A DNA stretch of 45,296 nt from Actinomycetes bacterium (lineage in GTDB: Bacteria; Actinomycetota; Acidimicrobiia; Acidimicrobiales; Acidimicrobiaceae): contig JAJYDM010000007.1 in NCBI GenBank assembly GCA_021777475.1, positions 1 through 45,296 of the forward strand, given 5' to 3'. Made by a program: the position numbers and the translations under genes. The notes beneath the pieces were generated by a model. The model saw nothing but the letters and a program-made list of their open reading frames with translations, had not been told where the DNA came from and searched no databases. Shown here piece by piece: positions 32,192-40,734 of this stretch (its first letter is position 1; each line of letters opens with the position of its first letter).

Positions 32192-32204
32192 TTGAGAAAT
32201 TATA
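32192..32204 (-). promoter_or_regulatory. TATAAT -10 box giving a leaderless mcl transcript
   Basis: On the minus strand TATAAT-TTCTCAA-ATG places a perfect -10 hexamer seven bases from the start codon, so transcription should begin at the A of the ATG. No Shine-Dalgarno sequence precedes it. The -35 region is weak. Confidence 0.6.
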
Positions 32205-32257
32205 CTGAACTTTCCGCGATTTTCCCAGTCCAACGCAAACCATGGATACGCATTAAT

Positions 32258-33478
32258 CTAGGAAACCAGATCCTTGGGAAGCACCTGCTCGGTTATCAAT
32301 CTCCTAAAACGCCCTACTCTGGTCGAATCCAGCACCTGATCCGGTGATCCCACGAAAGACTTAACAAGTTGGTATCCCTCCACGTAGCACGTTATATAAG
32401 CGCGCCAAGTTGGATCAGTGAGAAACTCCACCGCCTTTTCCGCGCGCGGTCGGGATAAAAGCGCATCTCTTTCCAGGTTCTCCACCACAGTATCGGCAGG
32501 AACCCCATCCTGGTGAAGGTCCCACGCCGCATTGCCACGCACCTTTGACAGGGTCTCAAATGCGGAGCGCGTCTCCTTCAACTCTTGATCCGGATAGTTC
32601 GTACCCCGCTTAATCATCAGTTCTGATACAAGAGTGAACTCCTCGTCGCCCAGCAGAACCTCGAGTCCGAAATCTGCCAGACCCTCCGCAATCAAACATT
32701 GCGGGGTTCCAACAAGGAAGATGGACTCCTCCAATTGTCCACGTTTGTTGAACAGATTCACCTCTTTTCGCGTATGCTCACTGTGATGACCCGGATAAGC
32801 CTCATGGGCAACAAGGTGAGCCAGCGACGTCGAAAGAATTGGCAGGTCGGCATTGATGGCAACCCGGGATTTGAGATTGCCGAGATAGTAGTTGAAACCT
32901 GACCACGGCTTAGAAGTCACGATCTCAAACTCCAAATTCTCCCCCTCTGGGAGTCCAAACAATTTAGATGTCCGCTCCCTGAAAACTTCCGTAAGATCCA
33001 TCAAAATGGGTTTGAGCTTCTCGGGTAACACTACAAACGACTCGCGGTAAGCGACAAGCCGGTCCTTTAGTGCGCCGACGCCGGGAATAAGGCTGTCCAA
33101 CACCCTGAGCGCTTCGTCGATCTCATCACGAAGAACACGTCTTGGGCGTATGCCGTAACAGCGTTCCACCTCCGTCAGGTAGTCAACCTTAACACCCGCC
33201 AATTTCTGGGCCGTGGTTAATAACCCAACTACCTGAGCACGGAGCCACGCCACCCTTGCGGGGTCATGCGACAATTCGGTGGCATCCAAAGCGACACGGG
33301 AGTCGATTGCTCCAATCAGCTCGCGGGCAATCTCCACTAGTTTCCGCGGATCGAGTCTCCCATGGCTGTCGACCTTGTCAGCCAACTCCTTGGGACCGTA
33401 ATAGGCATCGACCAATCCGTCAATATATTTGTTCAGCTCCAAGCCAAGAGAAAGATAGTCCTCCACCAAAGTCGACAC
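32258..33478 (-). CDS. DUF885-type putative metallopeptidase
   Basis: A 406-residue protein if started at the GTG at 33478 (GGTGA seven bases upstream); the frame is open to a TTG at 33565, which would overlap the upstream hydrolase gene. The metal signature HEAYPGHHSEH lies at about 225-235, with a likely third ligand in IAEGLADFG, the pattern of the DUF885 family of zinc-dependent peptidase-like proteins. No signal peptide is seen. Substrate unknown. It is 44 bp downstream of the dienelactone hydrolase gene on the same strand, and 66 bp before mcl, which has its own promoter. Confidence 0.82.
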   Translation of the reverse strand: MSTLVEDYLSLGLELNKYIDGLVDAYYGPKELADKVDSHGRLDPRKLVEIARELIGAIDSRVALDATELSHDPARVAWLRAQVVGLLTTAQKLAGVKVDYLTEVERCYGIRPRRVLRDEIDEALRVLDSLIPGVGALKDRLVAYRESFVVLPEKLKPILMDLTEVFRERTSKLFGLPEGENLEFEIVTSKPWSGFNYYLGNLKSRVAINADLPILSTSLAHLVAHEAYPGHHSEHTRKEVNLFNKRGQLEESIFLVGTPQCLIAEGLADFGLEVLLGDEEFTLVSELMIKRGTNYPDQELKETRSAFETLSKVRGNAAWDLHQDGVPADTVVENLERDALLSRPRAEKAVEFLTDPTWRAYITCYVEGYQLVKSFVGSPDQVLDSTRVGRFRRLITEQVLPKDLVS

Positions 33479-33522
33479 TGTGTTGTCACCGTTCCTATCC
33501 GCAAGCCGCGCCGGGGTAGCGA

Positions 33523-34203
33523 CTAATGAATGTGCTCCTTGAGAAACGGAACCAACCTGTCCCAAGCCTGTGCTGCCGACTGCGAATCATACACCTCAGG
33601 TCTAGTGTCATTGAAAAATGCATGATGGGTTCCTGGATAGATAAAAAACTCCACATCCTTCCCCATTGACTGAAGCTGCGCCTCGAGCGCCCTAGAGGCC
33701 TCCGGCGATGCTGCATCGTCGTGTTCCGCATAATGGCCCTGAATTGCGGCTGATAGGTTTTTGAAATCTGGCCCTGGATTCGGCCAAGATACGACGCCAT
33801 AAAACGGCGAGCACGCGGAAACCGCATCGGGACGGTCTGCTGCAAGGACCAGCGCCAGTGCTCCGCCCATGCAAAACCCAACCACGCCAACACTTGTGCC
33901 ACCACTGCGCTTGAGCAGCTCGGTAACTGCGCCACTCATGTCCTTTGCCGCCTGAGGCAGCTCCATCGCCATCATGGCCTTTGCAGCGGAATCCGGCTCC
34001 CTGGCCACAGTTCCGTGATAGAGGTCTGGCGCAAGTGCATAAAATCCGTTTGCGGCAAACCGGTCACATATGTCCTTGATGTGGTCAACGAGACCCCACC
34101 ACTCTTGGATCACAACAACCCCAGGAGCCAACTTTTCTCCCGGCGAAGCTAAATATCCGGTGGCAGACGTTCCATTGCTTGGAAATTCGATGATTTGTCC
34201 CAT
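33523..34203 (-). CDS. Dienelactone hydrolase family protein
   Basis: A 226-residue cytosolic alpha/beta hydrolase with the Cys nucleophile typical of dienelactone hydrolases: GFCMGG (C111), Glu34 in VIQEWWGL, which activates the Cys, Asp162 in EHDD and His in GTHHAFFND (~193). Length matches the family. Dienelactone hydrolases open the lactone ring in chlorocatechol breakdown, but many family members act on other esters, and no aromatic-degradation genes are nearby. ATG start, no strong ribosome site visible. Probably cotranscribed with the DUF885 gene. Confidence 0.92.
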   Translation of the reverse strand: MGQIIEFPSNGTSATGYLASPGEKLAPGVVVIQEWWGLVDHIKDICDRFAANGFYALAPDLYHGTVAREPDSAAKAMMAMELPQAAKDMSGAVTELLKRSGGTSVGVVGFCMGGALALVLAADRPDAVSACSPFYGVVSWPNPGPDFKNLSAAIQGHYAEHDDAASPEASRALEAQLQSMGKDVEFFIYPGTHHAFFNDTRPEVYDSQSAAQAWDRLVPFLKEHIH

Positions 34204-34365
34204 GGAGGAAAAACTACTCTAACCGTAAGGAAGGTGCAATCAAAAACAGAGGGGCAAAATGACAAAAACACCACTTTTTTAACTCGTCGCAACCATGCAA
34301 AGGAATTTCCACCTGCTCCGGGCTATTGAATACCGATTAAAAACGACAAGGAGATCAGAAGACAG

Positions 34366-35103
34366 TCATCCCAACATTGGCCCGGCAGATCTCAACATTT
34401 CCTGAGGAACGCGCCATCTGACCAGTCGCTCAATGGCAGCAGAAACGATTGGGCTCCCCTGGTACAAGATCAAATGTGAGTTATCCAGCACGACGACTTC
34501 GGTCTTTGTCCGATCTGCCACGTTTTGCCGACGGCGCGATTCGAGCGAATCACGGATAACTCCCGCAGCAAGGGAAAAATCACTTGCCCATAGGGTTACC
34601 CGCCCGCTCCAACCATCCTGGACGGCGTCCTCGATGAGAGACACTGTGCCAGTTGGCACTAGGGCAAAGCGGGAAGACACCAGGTCACTCGCGACTACGA
34701 GAGATCCTGCGGGGTACGAACGAAGCCAGGCAGTCCTTAGATCTGCGTCCATACCGGTAGCGACTGTTTCAAAGGTCTCCCCGTCGAAGGCGATGCGGCC
34801 GTTTCGAGTGACCTGAATGTCCGAGGAGGAGTTTGCAAAATTGAAGATGCTCCTTGGAGTGGAAAACTCGCCGATAAGACTCCAGGCCTCCTCCTCCGGG
34901 AAAACTGACCCAGCGATACGAGCTGCGAGCATCCAAATAATTCCGTAATCGCAATGCCGATCCAATAGTCTCCGCAGAGCGGACACCAACATAGACCTGT
35001 CATTTGCCATCTCGGCAATAACATATGTCGCTTCGATGGCGAGATCTAATGGGTCTTCGCCATCGAAGCGAGCAAGATATCGTAGCCGCTCCAGAGGGTT
35101 CAT
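34366..35103 (-). CDS. Conserved-type protein of unknown function
   Basis: A 245-residue soluble protein. The N-terminal half is helical (LRYLARFDGEDPLDLAIEATYVIAEM, LVSALRRLLDRHCDYGIIWMLAARI), the C-terminal half has alternating hydrophobic strands (GSLVVASDLVSS, RFALVPTGTVSLIED, VTLWASDFSLAAGVI, TEVVVLDNSHLI). This resembles nucleotide- or sugar-phosphate-binding folds in general outline, such as eIF2B/isomerase-like proteins, but I see no diagnostic motif. ATG start. It sits between fumarase and the hydrolase pair on the same strand with separate gaps. Confidence 0.65.
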   Translation of the reverse strand: MNPLERLRYLARFDGEDPLDLAIEATYVIAEMANDRSMLVSALRRLLDRHCDYGIIWMLAARIAGSVFPEEEAWSLIGEFSTPRSIFNFANSSSDIQVTRNGRIAFDGETFETVATGMDADLRTAWLRSYPAGSLVVASDLVSSRFALVPTGTVSLIEDAVQDGWSGRVTLWASDFSLAAGVIRDSLESRRRQNVADRTKTEVVVLDNSHLILYQGSPIVSAAIERLVRWRVPQEMLRSAGPMLG

Positions 35104-35155
35104 GACTTGAAACTACCACGCCTCGGCCGGCTATTTGGTCGCTACCTAAGAATGG

Positions 35156-36547
35156 TCACTTGAGGATTCCACCCCTAGTCATTGCCATTACATCAAGAGC
35201 CTTGTCAACCTCTTCGGGCGTCAGGAGTCCTTCCTCGAGAACAACTGCTCTAAGGTCCTTCTTTTCCTTCAGAGACTTCTTGATCACCCGTGCGGCAGCC
35301 TCATATCCGATGTATGGGTTGAGTGCGGTCCCGATTGAGGGACTCGAAAGGGCGTAGCTGAGACACCTTTCACGATCGGCTTCGATCCCCATTACGCACT
35401 TTTCGGCCAGCGCATTTGCCACAGAAGAGAGCAAAGAAATCGACTCAATAATGTTCCTCGCAATAACTGGAAGCATGACATTGAGTTCCAGATTTCCTGC
35501 GGATCCACCAAAAGCTACGGCCGCATCATTACCAATTACCTGGGCTACCACCTGACACACCGCTTCTGGCACCACCGGGTTCACCTTTCCCGGCATGATT
35601 GATGATCCTGGCTGCAAATCAGGAAGATGGATCTCACCAAGTCCGCAGCGTGGTCCGGATGACATCCACCTCAGATCATTTGCAATTTTATAAAACGAAA
35701 CTGCAATCGTTCTCAATACCCCGGAGGCTTCGACCAGCGCGTCTCTCGCACTCTGTGCTTCAAAATGGTCACGGGCCTCTGACAGGGGAAGCGCTGTCGA
35801 TGAAACCAGCAGCTCAATAGTTCCACGTGCAAATTCAGCCGGAGCATTTATGCCTGTGCCAACGGCAGTACCACCAAGCGGAAGTTCGCCGACGCGGGCA
35901 AGGAGTGAGTTCACCCGTTCCACCCCATATCTTACCTGGGAAGCATACCCGGAAAATTCCTGGCCCAAAGTTACAGGAGTAGCGTCCATGAGATGGGTGC
36001 GTCCTGACTTAACCACATCTTGAAACTCCACACTCTTGGAACTCAAGGCGTCCGACAGATTATTCAAGGCGGGGATTAGCGAGTTCTTTAGAAGATTTGT
36101 AGCAGCTAGATGAATCGCTGACGGAAAGATGTCATTTGAGGACTGCGACGCGTTGGTATCATCATTTGGCTTGACCATTTTTCCAAGCATTTCCCCAGCT
36201 ATAGTCGAAAGCACTTCGTTCATATTCATATTTGATGAAGTCCCCGAGCCAGTTTGATAGACGTCGACAGGGAAGTGGTCGTCGTAGTCGCCGTTGGCCA
36301 CTCGGACTGAGGACTGGTATATTGCCTCGGCAACCTCGGCGTCGATCACTCCCAACTTTGCGTTTTGTCTTGCAGCGGCTCCCTTAATTGTGGCCAGAGC
36401 CCAAATGAGCGATCGGCTAATTCGCAGCCCCGAAATTGGAAAGTTCTCGACCGCCCTCTGCGTCTGGGCCTGCCACTTGGCATTAATTGGAACTCGCACT
36501 TCGCCCATCGAGTCATGCTCGATTCGAAATTCTGTTTCCTGAGACAT
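35156..36547 (-). CDS. fumC: Class II fumarate hydratase
   Basis: A 463-residue cytosolic TCA-cycle enzyme interconverting fumarate and malate. [36 protein letters not shown] and the superfamily signature [11 protein letters not shown] (~314-324) are present. The His in [10 protein letters not shown] (about H185) is Gln in most aspartases, so fumarase is preferred over aspartate ammonia-lyase. I choose the ATG at 36547, which has GAGG six bases upstream, over the longer frame to 36559. Divergent from the NlpC/P60 gene across 250 bp. Confidence 0.93.
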   Translation of the reverse strand: MSQETEFRIEHDSMGEVRVPINAKWQAQTQRAVENFPISGLRISRSLIWALATIKGAAARQNAKLGVIDAEVAEAIYQSSVRVANGDYDDHFPVDVYQTGSGTSSNMNMNEVLSTIAGEMLGKMVKPNDDTNASQSSNDIFPSAIHLAATNLLKNSLIPALNNLSDALSSKSVEFQDVVKSGRTHLMDATPVTLGQEFSGYASQVRYGVERVNSLLARVGELPLGGTAVGTGINAPAEFARGTIELLVSSTALPLSEARDHFEAQSARDALVEASGVLRTIAVSFYKIANDLRWMSSGPRCGLGEIHLPDLQPGSSIMPGKVNPVVPEAVCQVVAQVIGNDAAVAFGGSAGNLELNVMLPVIARNIIESISLLSSVANALAEKCVMGIEADRERCLSYALSSPSIGTALNPYIGYEAAARVIKKSLKEKKDLRAVVLEEGLLTPEEVDKALDVMAMTRGGILK

Positions 36548-36796
36548 TCGTGACCTCACCTCTCAACAATCCGCAACCCAACAGAACAAAACTAGTCAAA
36601 TTGAACCCAACTAGCTAATCGAATGCACCACAGAGAATGGAACGCTCTCCCATCCAGTCCTAACACCGTTACCGACAGTGTTCACAAATCTGTTGAATAA
36701 TTTACCAACACCTACCAGCGCTTTTGTATCTTATACTTAAATTATTTCAAAATAAACGGCATTCGTGACCTTGAGCAGACTAAAGTCATCAGCGTC

Positions 36797-37924
36797 GTGA
36801 AACCACTTTGGATGCTCTCAAAGGTGAAGTTGAAACCCAGGACTTCGCTTAAAAGAAAAACCACACTGGCCGTCGTGATGGTGGGGGCAGCTACATTCGC
36901 TCAGCTGCTACCGAGTGGTGGTACTGCCAATGCTGAGACTATCGCCAATGCCAGAGCACAGGCTGCATCAATAGCCGCACGATTGAATTACCTTGGGGGG
37001 CAAGTTTCCCTCCTCGCTGAAAAGTACAACCAGGCGCAAATATCTCTTTCGCAAGCCACTCAGAAAGTCCGCGCCGCCCAAGCACAGATCGCACAAACTA
37101 AGTCAAATATCACATCAATCAAGTCTCAACTTGCCCAGGAAGCGATCAATGCCTACGTGACCGGTGGAAATCTCAGTGAGTTCTCGACGCTACTTAACGA
37201 AAATCCCACGGAAGCCTCAGTTCGTCAGGAATATTTGAACACGGTCACCACTTCACAGACTGACTTGATCGCACTTTATCAGGGAGCCACCCAGAGTCTG
37301 CAACTTCAACAAACATCTCTGAAATCACTGCGGGCGCAGGCTGCTTCAGTGTTCACCGAGGTAACATCGGCCAAAAATGCCGCCCAATCAGCATCTGACC
37401 AGGAACGCGCACAGCTTGCTTCAGTCAACTCGACGATAGCCACACTCGTTGCCCAACAGCAGACCTACTTAGCACAACAAGCCGCAGCCAAGGCACAGCA
37501 GACAATACTGAATACTCCTACTCCTGCCAGCTTTAGTGCGCCATCTCCGGTCAGCTCTGTTCCAGCTGCAAGCGGAGGACAAGCCGGCATTGCAATTTCA
37601 TGGGCCCGTCAAGAACTTGGCAAGCGCTATGTGTTTGGAGGCGCAGGACCTAACGTGTTTGACTGTTCTGGTCTGACCCAATTCATCTATGCCAAAGCGG
37701 GCATCTACCTGCCCCACTCGGCGGCAGCGCAGTACAGTGATACCTCCAGGGTATCCCTTTCTGCGCTTCAACCAGGTGATTTGGTTTTCTACTACTCTCC
37801 AATAAGCCATGTGGCAATATACATTGGGGGTGGCCAAGTCATTCAGGCTCTGAACGAATCCGCGCCAGTTGAGGTCTCGGGGATCTTCTGGGCTGGTGTT
37901 CCGGTAGGCGCCGGACGCGTCTAA
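36797..37924 (+). CDS. Secreted NlpC/P60 peptidoglycan endopeptidase with coiled coil
   Basis: A 375-residue exported cell-wall hydrolase. A basic N-terminus and hydrophobic core (KTTLAVVMVGAATFAQLL) followed by TANA form a signal peptide cut near residue 46. Residues 48-235 are Ala/Gln-rich coiled coil as in PcsB/RipA-type proteins. After a Pro/Ser linker the NlpC/P60 domain begins at about 262, with catalytic Cys290 in FDCSGLTQF and His338 in SHVAIYIGGG. It probably cuts peptide cross-links during cell separation. GTG start at 36797; ATG at 36812 is possible. Followed by a small hairpin. Confidence 0.93.
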   Translation: MKPLWMLSKVKLKPRTSLKRKTTLAVVMVGAATFAQLLPSGGTANAETIANARAQAASIAARLNYLGGQVSLLAEKYNQAQISLSQATQKVRAAQAQIAQTKSNITSIKSQLAQEAINAYVTGGNLSEFSTLLNENPTEASVRQEYLNTVTTSQTDLIALYQGATQSLQLQQTSLKSLRAQAASVFTEVTSAKNAAQSASDQERAQLASVNSTIATLVAQQQTYLAQQAAAKAQQTILNTPTPASFSAPSPVSSVPAASGGQAGIAISWARQELGKRYVFGGAGPNVFDCSGLTQFIYAKAGIYLPHSAAAQYSDTSRVSLSALQPGDLVFYYSPISHVAIYIGGGQVIQALNESAPVEVSGIFWAGVPVGAGRV

Positions 37925-37939
37925 AGTCCACCGTGGACT
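37925..37939. terminator. Short hairpin after the NlpC/P60 gene
   Basis: AGTCCAC-C-GTGGACT is a perfect 7-bp inverted repeat immediately after the TAA stop. No T-run follows, and the next gene starts 45 bp on in the same direction, so it could be a weak terminator or mRNA-end structure. Confidence 0.35.
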
Positions 37940-37984
37940 CTGGCCTCTCCCTAGACTACCCCAAGCAAATTCACGGAGGGTTAA

Positions 37985-38923
37985 ATGCGCAGTGTAGTCA
38001 TTGTTGATAATGAGGTCACCGTAGGCGAGGTTCCAGATCCCATTTGCGGTTCGGAAGAACTGCTGGTGGAGGTGAGGTCAGCGGGTCTAAATGCCGCCGA
38101 TATACTTCAAAAAAATGGCTTTTACCCTGCACCTCCAGGTATTCCTCAAGATATTCCGGGCCTCGAATTTGCAGGTGTTGTCAGAGAGGTGGGAAGACAA
38201 ACTTCCGGGTTCAGGGCCGGAGCCGCCGTAATGGGCGTCATAGGTGGTGCCGCCCAGGCCGAACTGTGCAAGATCCATTATTCAAATGCCGTGCTGATAC
38301 CCGATAGCCTCGACATGACCAGTGCTGGGGGATTCTGCGAAACCTACTTCACAGCTTATGATGCCCTGTTCCGACAAGCCGGCCTGCACCTGTCAGAGCG
38401 ACTTCTAATTAATGGTGCATCAGGTGGAGTCGGCCTAAGTGCCATCGCATTGGCCAGAGCGACCAACGCCAAAGTAACGGCTTCGGCACGTCATATAGAG
38501 CATCATGAAACCCTGAGACAGTTGGGCGCCACGCCGATCCTTCCAACTGATCTTGCTGACAACGGACCATATGACGTCATCTTGGAACTCGTTGGCGCAA
38601 TCAATCTGCACGATGACCTGGCCGCACTGGCAATGGAGGGAAGACTATCTGTAATCGGGGTAGGTGCGGGTGCCAAAAGCGAAATCGACCTGCGCATTCT
38701 CATGGCGAAGAGAGCCAGAATCTTTGGCTCCACATTAAGGTCCCGTCAAACATTTGAAAAGGCGGTGCTAGCGAATGAGATCAAAACACACGTTTTGCCA
38801 CTCTGCGAGCTTGGGAAAACACCAGTAACAGTTGCCGCTACTTTCGACTTCGCCAACGTCAAAAAAGCATACGAGATGTTCACCAAGCCTGGAAAACTTG
38901 GAAAGATCATTTTGACACTCTGA
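37985..38923 (+). CDS. Zinc-independent quinone oxidoreductase (MDR family)
   Basis: A 312-residue medium-chain dehydrogenase/reductase of the quinone oxidoreductase/PIG3 type. Visible: SAGLNAADILQKNGFYPAPPGIPQDIPGLEFAGVV, then FCETYFTAYDALF, and the NADPH-binding INGASGGVGLSAIALA. The catalytic zinc Cys and His of alcohol dehydrogenases are absent. It likely reduces quinones or enones with NADPH. ATG start with a strong GGAGGG ribosome site. It is convergent with an SDR gene, 36 bp apart. Confidence 0.92.
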   Translation: MRSVVIVDNEVTVGEVPDPICGSEELLVEVRSAGLNAADILQKNGFYPAPPGIPQDIPGLEFAGVVREVGRQTSGFRAGAAVMGVIGGAAQAELCKIHYSNAVLIPDSLDMTSAGGFCETYFTAYDALFRQAGLHLSERLLINGASGGVGLSAIALARATNAKVTASARHIEHHETLRQLGATPILPTDLADNGPYDVILELVGAINLHDDLAALAMEGRLSVIGVGAGAKSEIDLRILMAKRARIFGSTLRSRQTFEKAVLANEIKTHVLPLCELGKTPVTVAATFDFANVKKAYEMFTKPGKLGKIILTL

Positions 38924-38959
38924 AACCCGCGTTCCAGCGATTTCGGTGTCGTGGTTTGC

Positions 38960-39724
38960 CTAGATTATCGACCAGCCGCCATCAACAACAATGGTTTCTC
39001 CCGTTATGTAACTCCCTGCCTGGGAGGCCAGTAGAAGGAGAGGGCCGTCCAGTTCGTGAAGCTCTCCAGTTCTCCCCATCGGGCACCTTTTACGGATGAA
39101 ATCCTGTCCGTGCGGATCGCCAAACATGCCGTGAGTCATTTCGGAAGGGAACCATCCCGGAGCAATTGCGTTCACACGGACTCCCCTCCGCGCCCACTGG
39201 GCCGCCAACTCGCGCGTCAAATTCACCACTGCGGCCTTTGACGCGGCATAAGACGCCTGGGGAATTTGACCTGATGCGAGAAGACCGGCAATCGAAGATA
39301 TATTGACTATCGACCCTTGACCCGCCTCCAACATGACCCGCCCCACCAGTTGTGAAAGAACAAACACGCTCTCAAGGTTGACGGCCATGATCGATCTGAA
39401 TTTCTCGGGAGACTCCTTTTCGGCGGGCTCAGGGTCACTTATTCCGGCATTATTCACACAGATATCGATCCTCCCAAACTTCTTGACCACGAAGTCCACC
39501 AGCGCCTCAAGATCTGAGTCTTTAGTTACATCACACTGGAAACCGGATGCGGACTCCCCGATTGAGGTTATGACCGATTCGAGCTTTTCTTTGCGTCTAG
39601 CCGCTAGCACAACTTGGGCTCCAGCACTTGCCAATACCTCAGCAAGGTGAGCACCAATGCCTGAGGAAGCGCCGGTGACAATGGCCACCTTCTCATCAAG
39701 TCGAAACAACGACGTCGAGTCCAT
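38960..39724 (-). CDS. Short-chain dehydrogenase/reductase
   Basis: A 254-residue classical SDR. Cofactor motif TGASSGIG (~18-25), NNAGIS, catalytic Ser in VNISSIAG, Tyr and Lys in YAASK, then the PGWFPSEM region and a C-terminal GETIVVDGGW. An Arg-Arg after the second strand (LAARRKEKL) suggests NADP(H). The substrate is not evident; this form is close to 3-oxoacyl reductases and gluconate-type dehydrogenases. ATG start with AAGG eight bases upstream. Confidence 0.93.
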   Translation of the reverse strand: MDSTSLFRLDEKVAIVTGASSGIGAHLAEVLASAGAQVVLAARRKEKLESVITSIGESASGFQCDVTKDSDLEALVDFVVKKFGRIDICVNNAGISDPEPAEKESPEKFRSIMAVNLESVFVLSQLVGRVMLEAGQGSIVNISSIAGLLASGQIPQASYAASKAAVVNLTRELAAQWARRGVRVNAIAPGWFPSEMTHGMFGDPHGQDFIRKRCPMGRTGELHELDGPLLLLASQAGSYITGETIVVDGGWSII

Positions 39725-39905
39725 GGAATAACCTTCTCGATAGAAAATAAGCCCTTACTAAAACTGCGGCACCCCACCAACCACAATCTCGGCAATCACC
39801 ATCTACGTCTGGTCAGCAGAATTGGCGTCGAGACTAAATAATGTGGCTGGGCCTATAGAATGTTAGCTGAGCTTGTCGCATATCTCAAATAGCAAGGAAT
39901 CCCGA

Positions 39906-40709
39906 ATGCGTCCCATTCCCGTAGATTTTCACCTTGGACCTCTAACCATCCACACTTATGGGATCGGATTGGCAATAACTTTCTATTTTGCCTATCGATA
40001 TTACGAGCGCAGGCTCCGCAACAATGGCTACGACTCCGAGTGGTTGCACAAGTCATTTCTGTGGATCATTGCCGGAGCGATTGTTGGAGCCAGGATCGTT
40101 CATGTCATCGCAAATATTACCTACTACATGCACAATCCTGGTGAAATTGTCCTTATATGGCATGGAGGACTTTCTTCCTATGGTGGTTTGGCAGGAGCAA
40201 TTCCTACCGCTATTTATTTCAAGAACCGCCTAGCACCCGAGCTTTCTTACGCCAAGGCATTCGATCTCATAGCGCCAGTGTTGGTGTCTGCATGGGCAAT
40301 GGGAAGGCTTTTGGGCCCGCAGCTAATGATCAATGGTGGAGGAAGACCAACCAATGCCTGGTACGGACTAAAGTACGCTGGTCAGGTTGGGTACCGAATA
40401 CCGGTGCCAATATTTCAAGCGATGGAAGACTTTGTCGTCTTTTTATTGCTGTTGAGGTTGGAGAAGTACTTTAGAGAGCGGAATGCCCCGAGTGGAGCAC
40501 TCATTGGCGCTGCCACACTGCTTTGGAACATTCCGCGGTTCACTGACGAGTATTTTTGGTTAGCAGTCCCCCAGCTTTGGGATGCGGTTGAAGTCTTCTC
40601 AATCATCGTCGTTGTTGCTTCGGCAATCTACCTCTCCATTCTGTTCAAGAATGCGTCAACTGCAAAGAGAAAGAACGAAACGCCCGCGATAGAGCCATCC
40701 GAGATATAG
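39906..40709 (+). CDS. Prolipoprotein diacylglyceryl transferase-like membrane protein
   Basis: A 267-residue multi-pass protein related to Lgt, which transfers diacylglycerol from phosphatidylglycerol to the lipobox Cys. The N-terminus (FHLGPLTIHTYGIGLAITFYFAY), GARIVHVI and LIWHGGLSSYGGLAG are typical. The Lgt signature is altered: where Lgt has GR-x-GN-x-x-N-x-E, this protein reads GRLLGPQLMINGGGRPT, and the FHGG His is Tyr. It may be a paralogue with changed activity. ATG at 39906, with AAGGA eight bases upstream, is preferred to TTG at 39873. Followed 25 bp later by pncB. Confidence 0.78.
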   Translation: MRPIPVDFHLGPLTIHTYGIGLAITFYFAYRYYERRLRNNGYDSEWLHKSFLWIIAGAIVGARIVHVIANITYYMHNPGEIVLIWHGGLSSYGGLAGAIPTAIYFKNRLAPELSYAKAFDLIAPVLVSAWAMGRLLGPQLMINGGGRPTNAWYGLKYAGQVGYRIPVPIFQAMEDFVVFLLLLRLEKYFRERNAPSGALIGAATLLWNIPRFTDEYFWLAVPQLWDAVEVFSIIVVVASAIYLSILFKNASTAKRKNETPAIEPSEI

Positions 40710-40734
40710 AATCCTTCGAAACACAAGAAGTAAA

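Noticed and set aside
36548-36796. Possible cyclic-di-AMP riboswitch before the NlpC/P60 gene
   Set aside because: This riboswitch often precedes such genes in actinobacteria, but none of its conserved core sequence is visible here.
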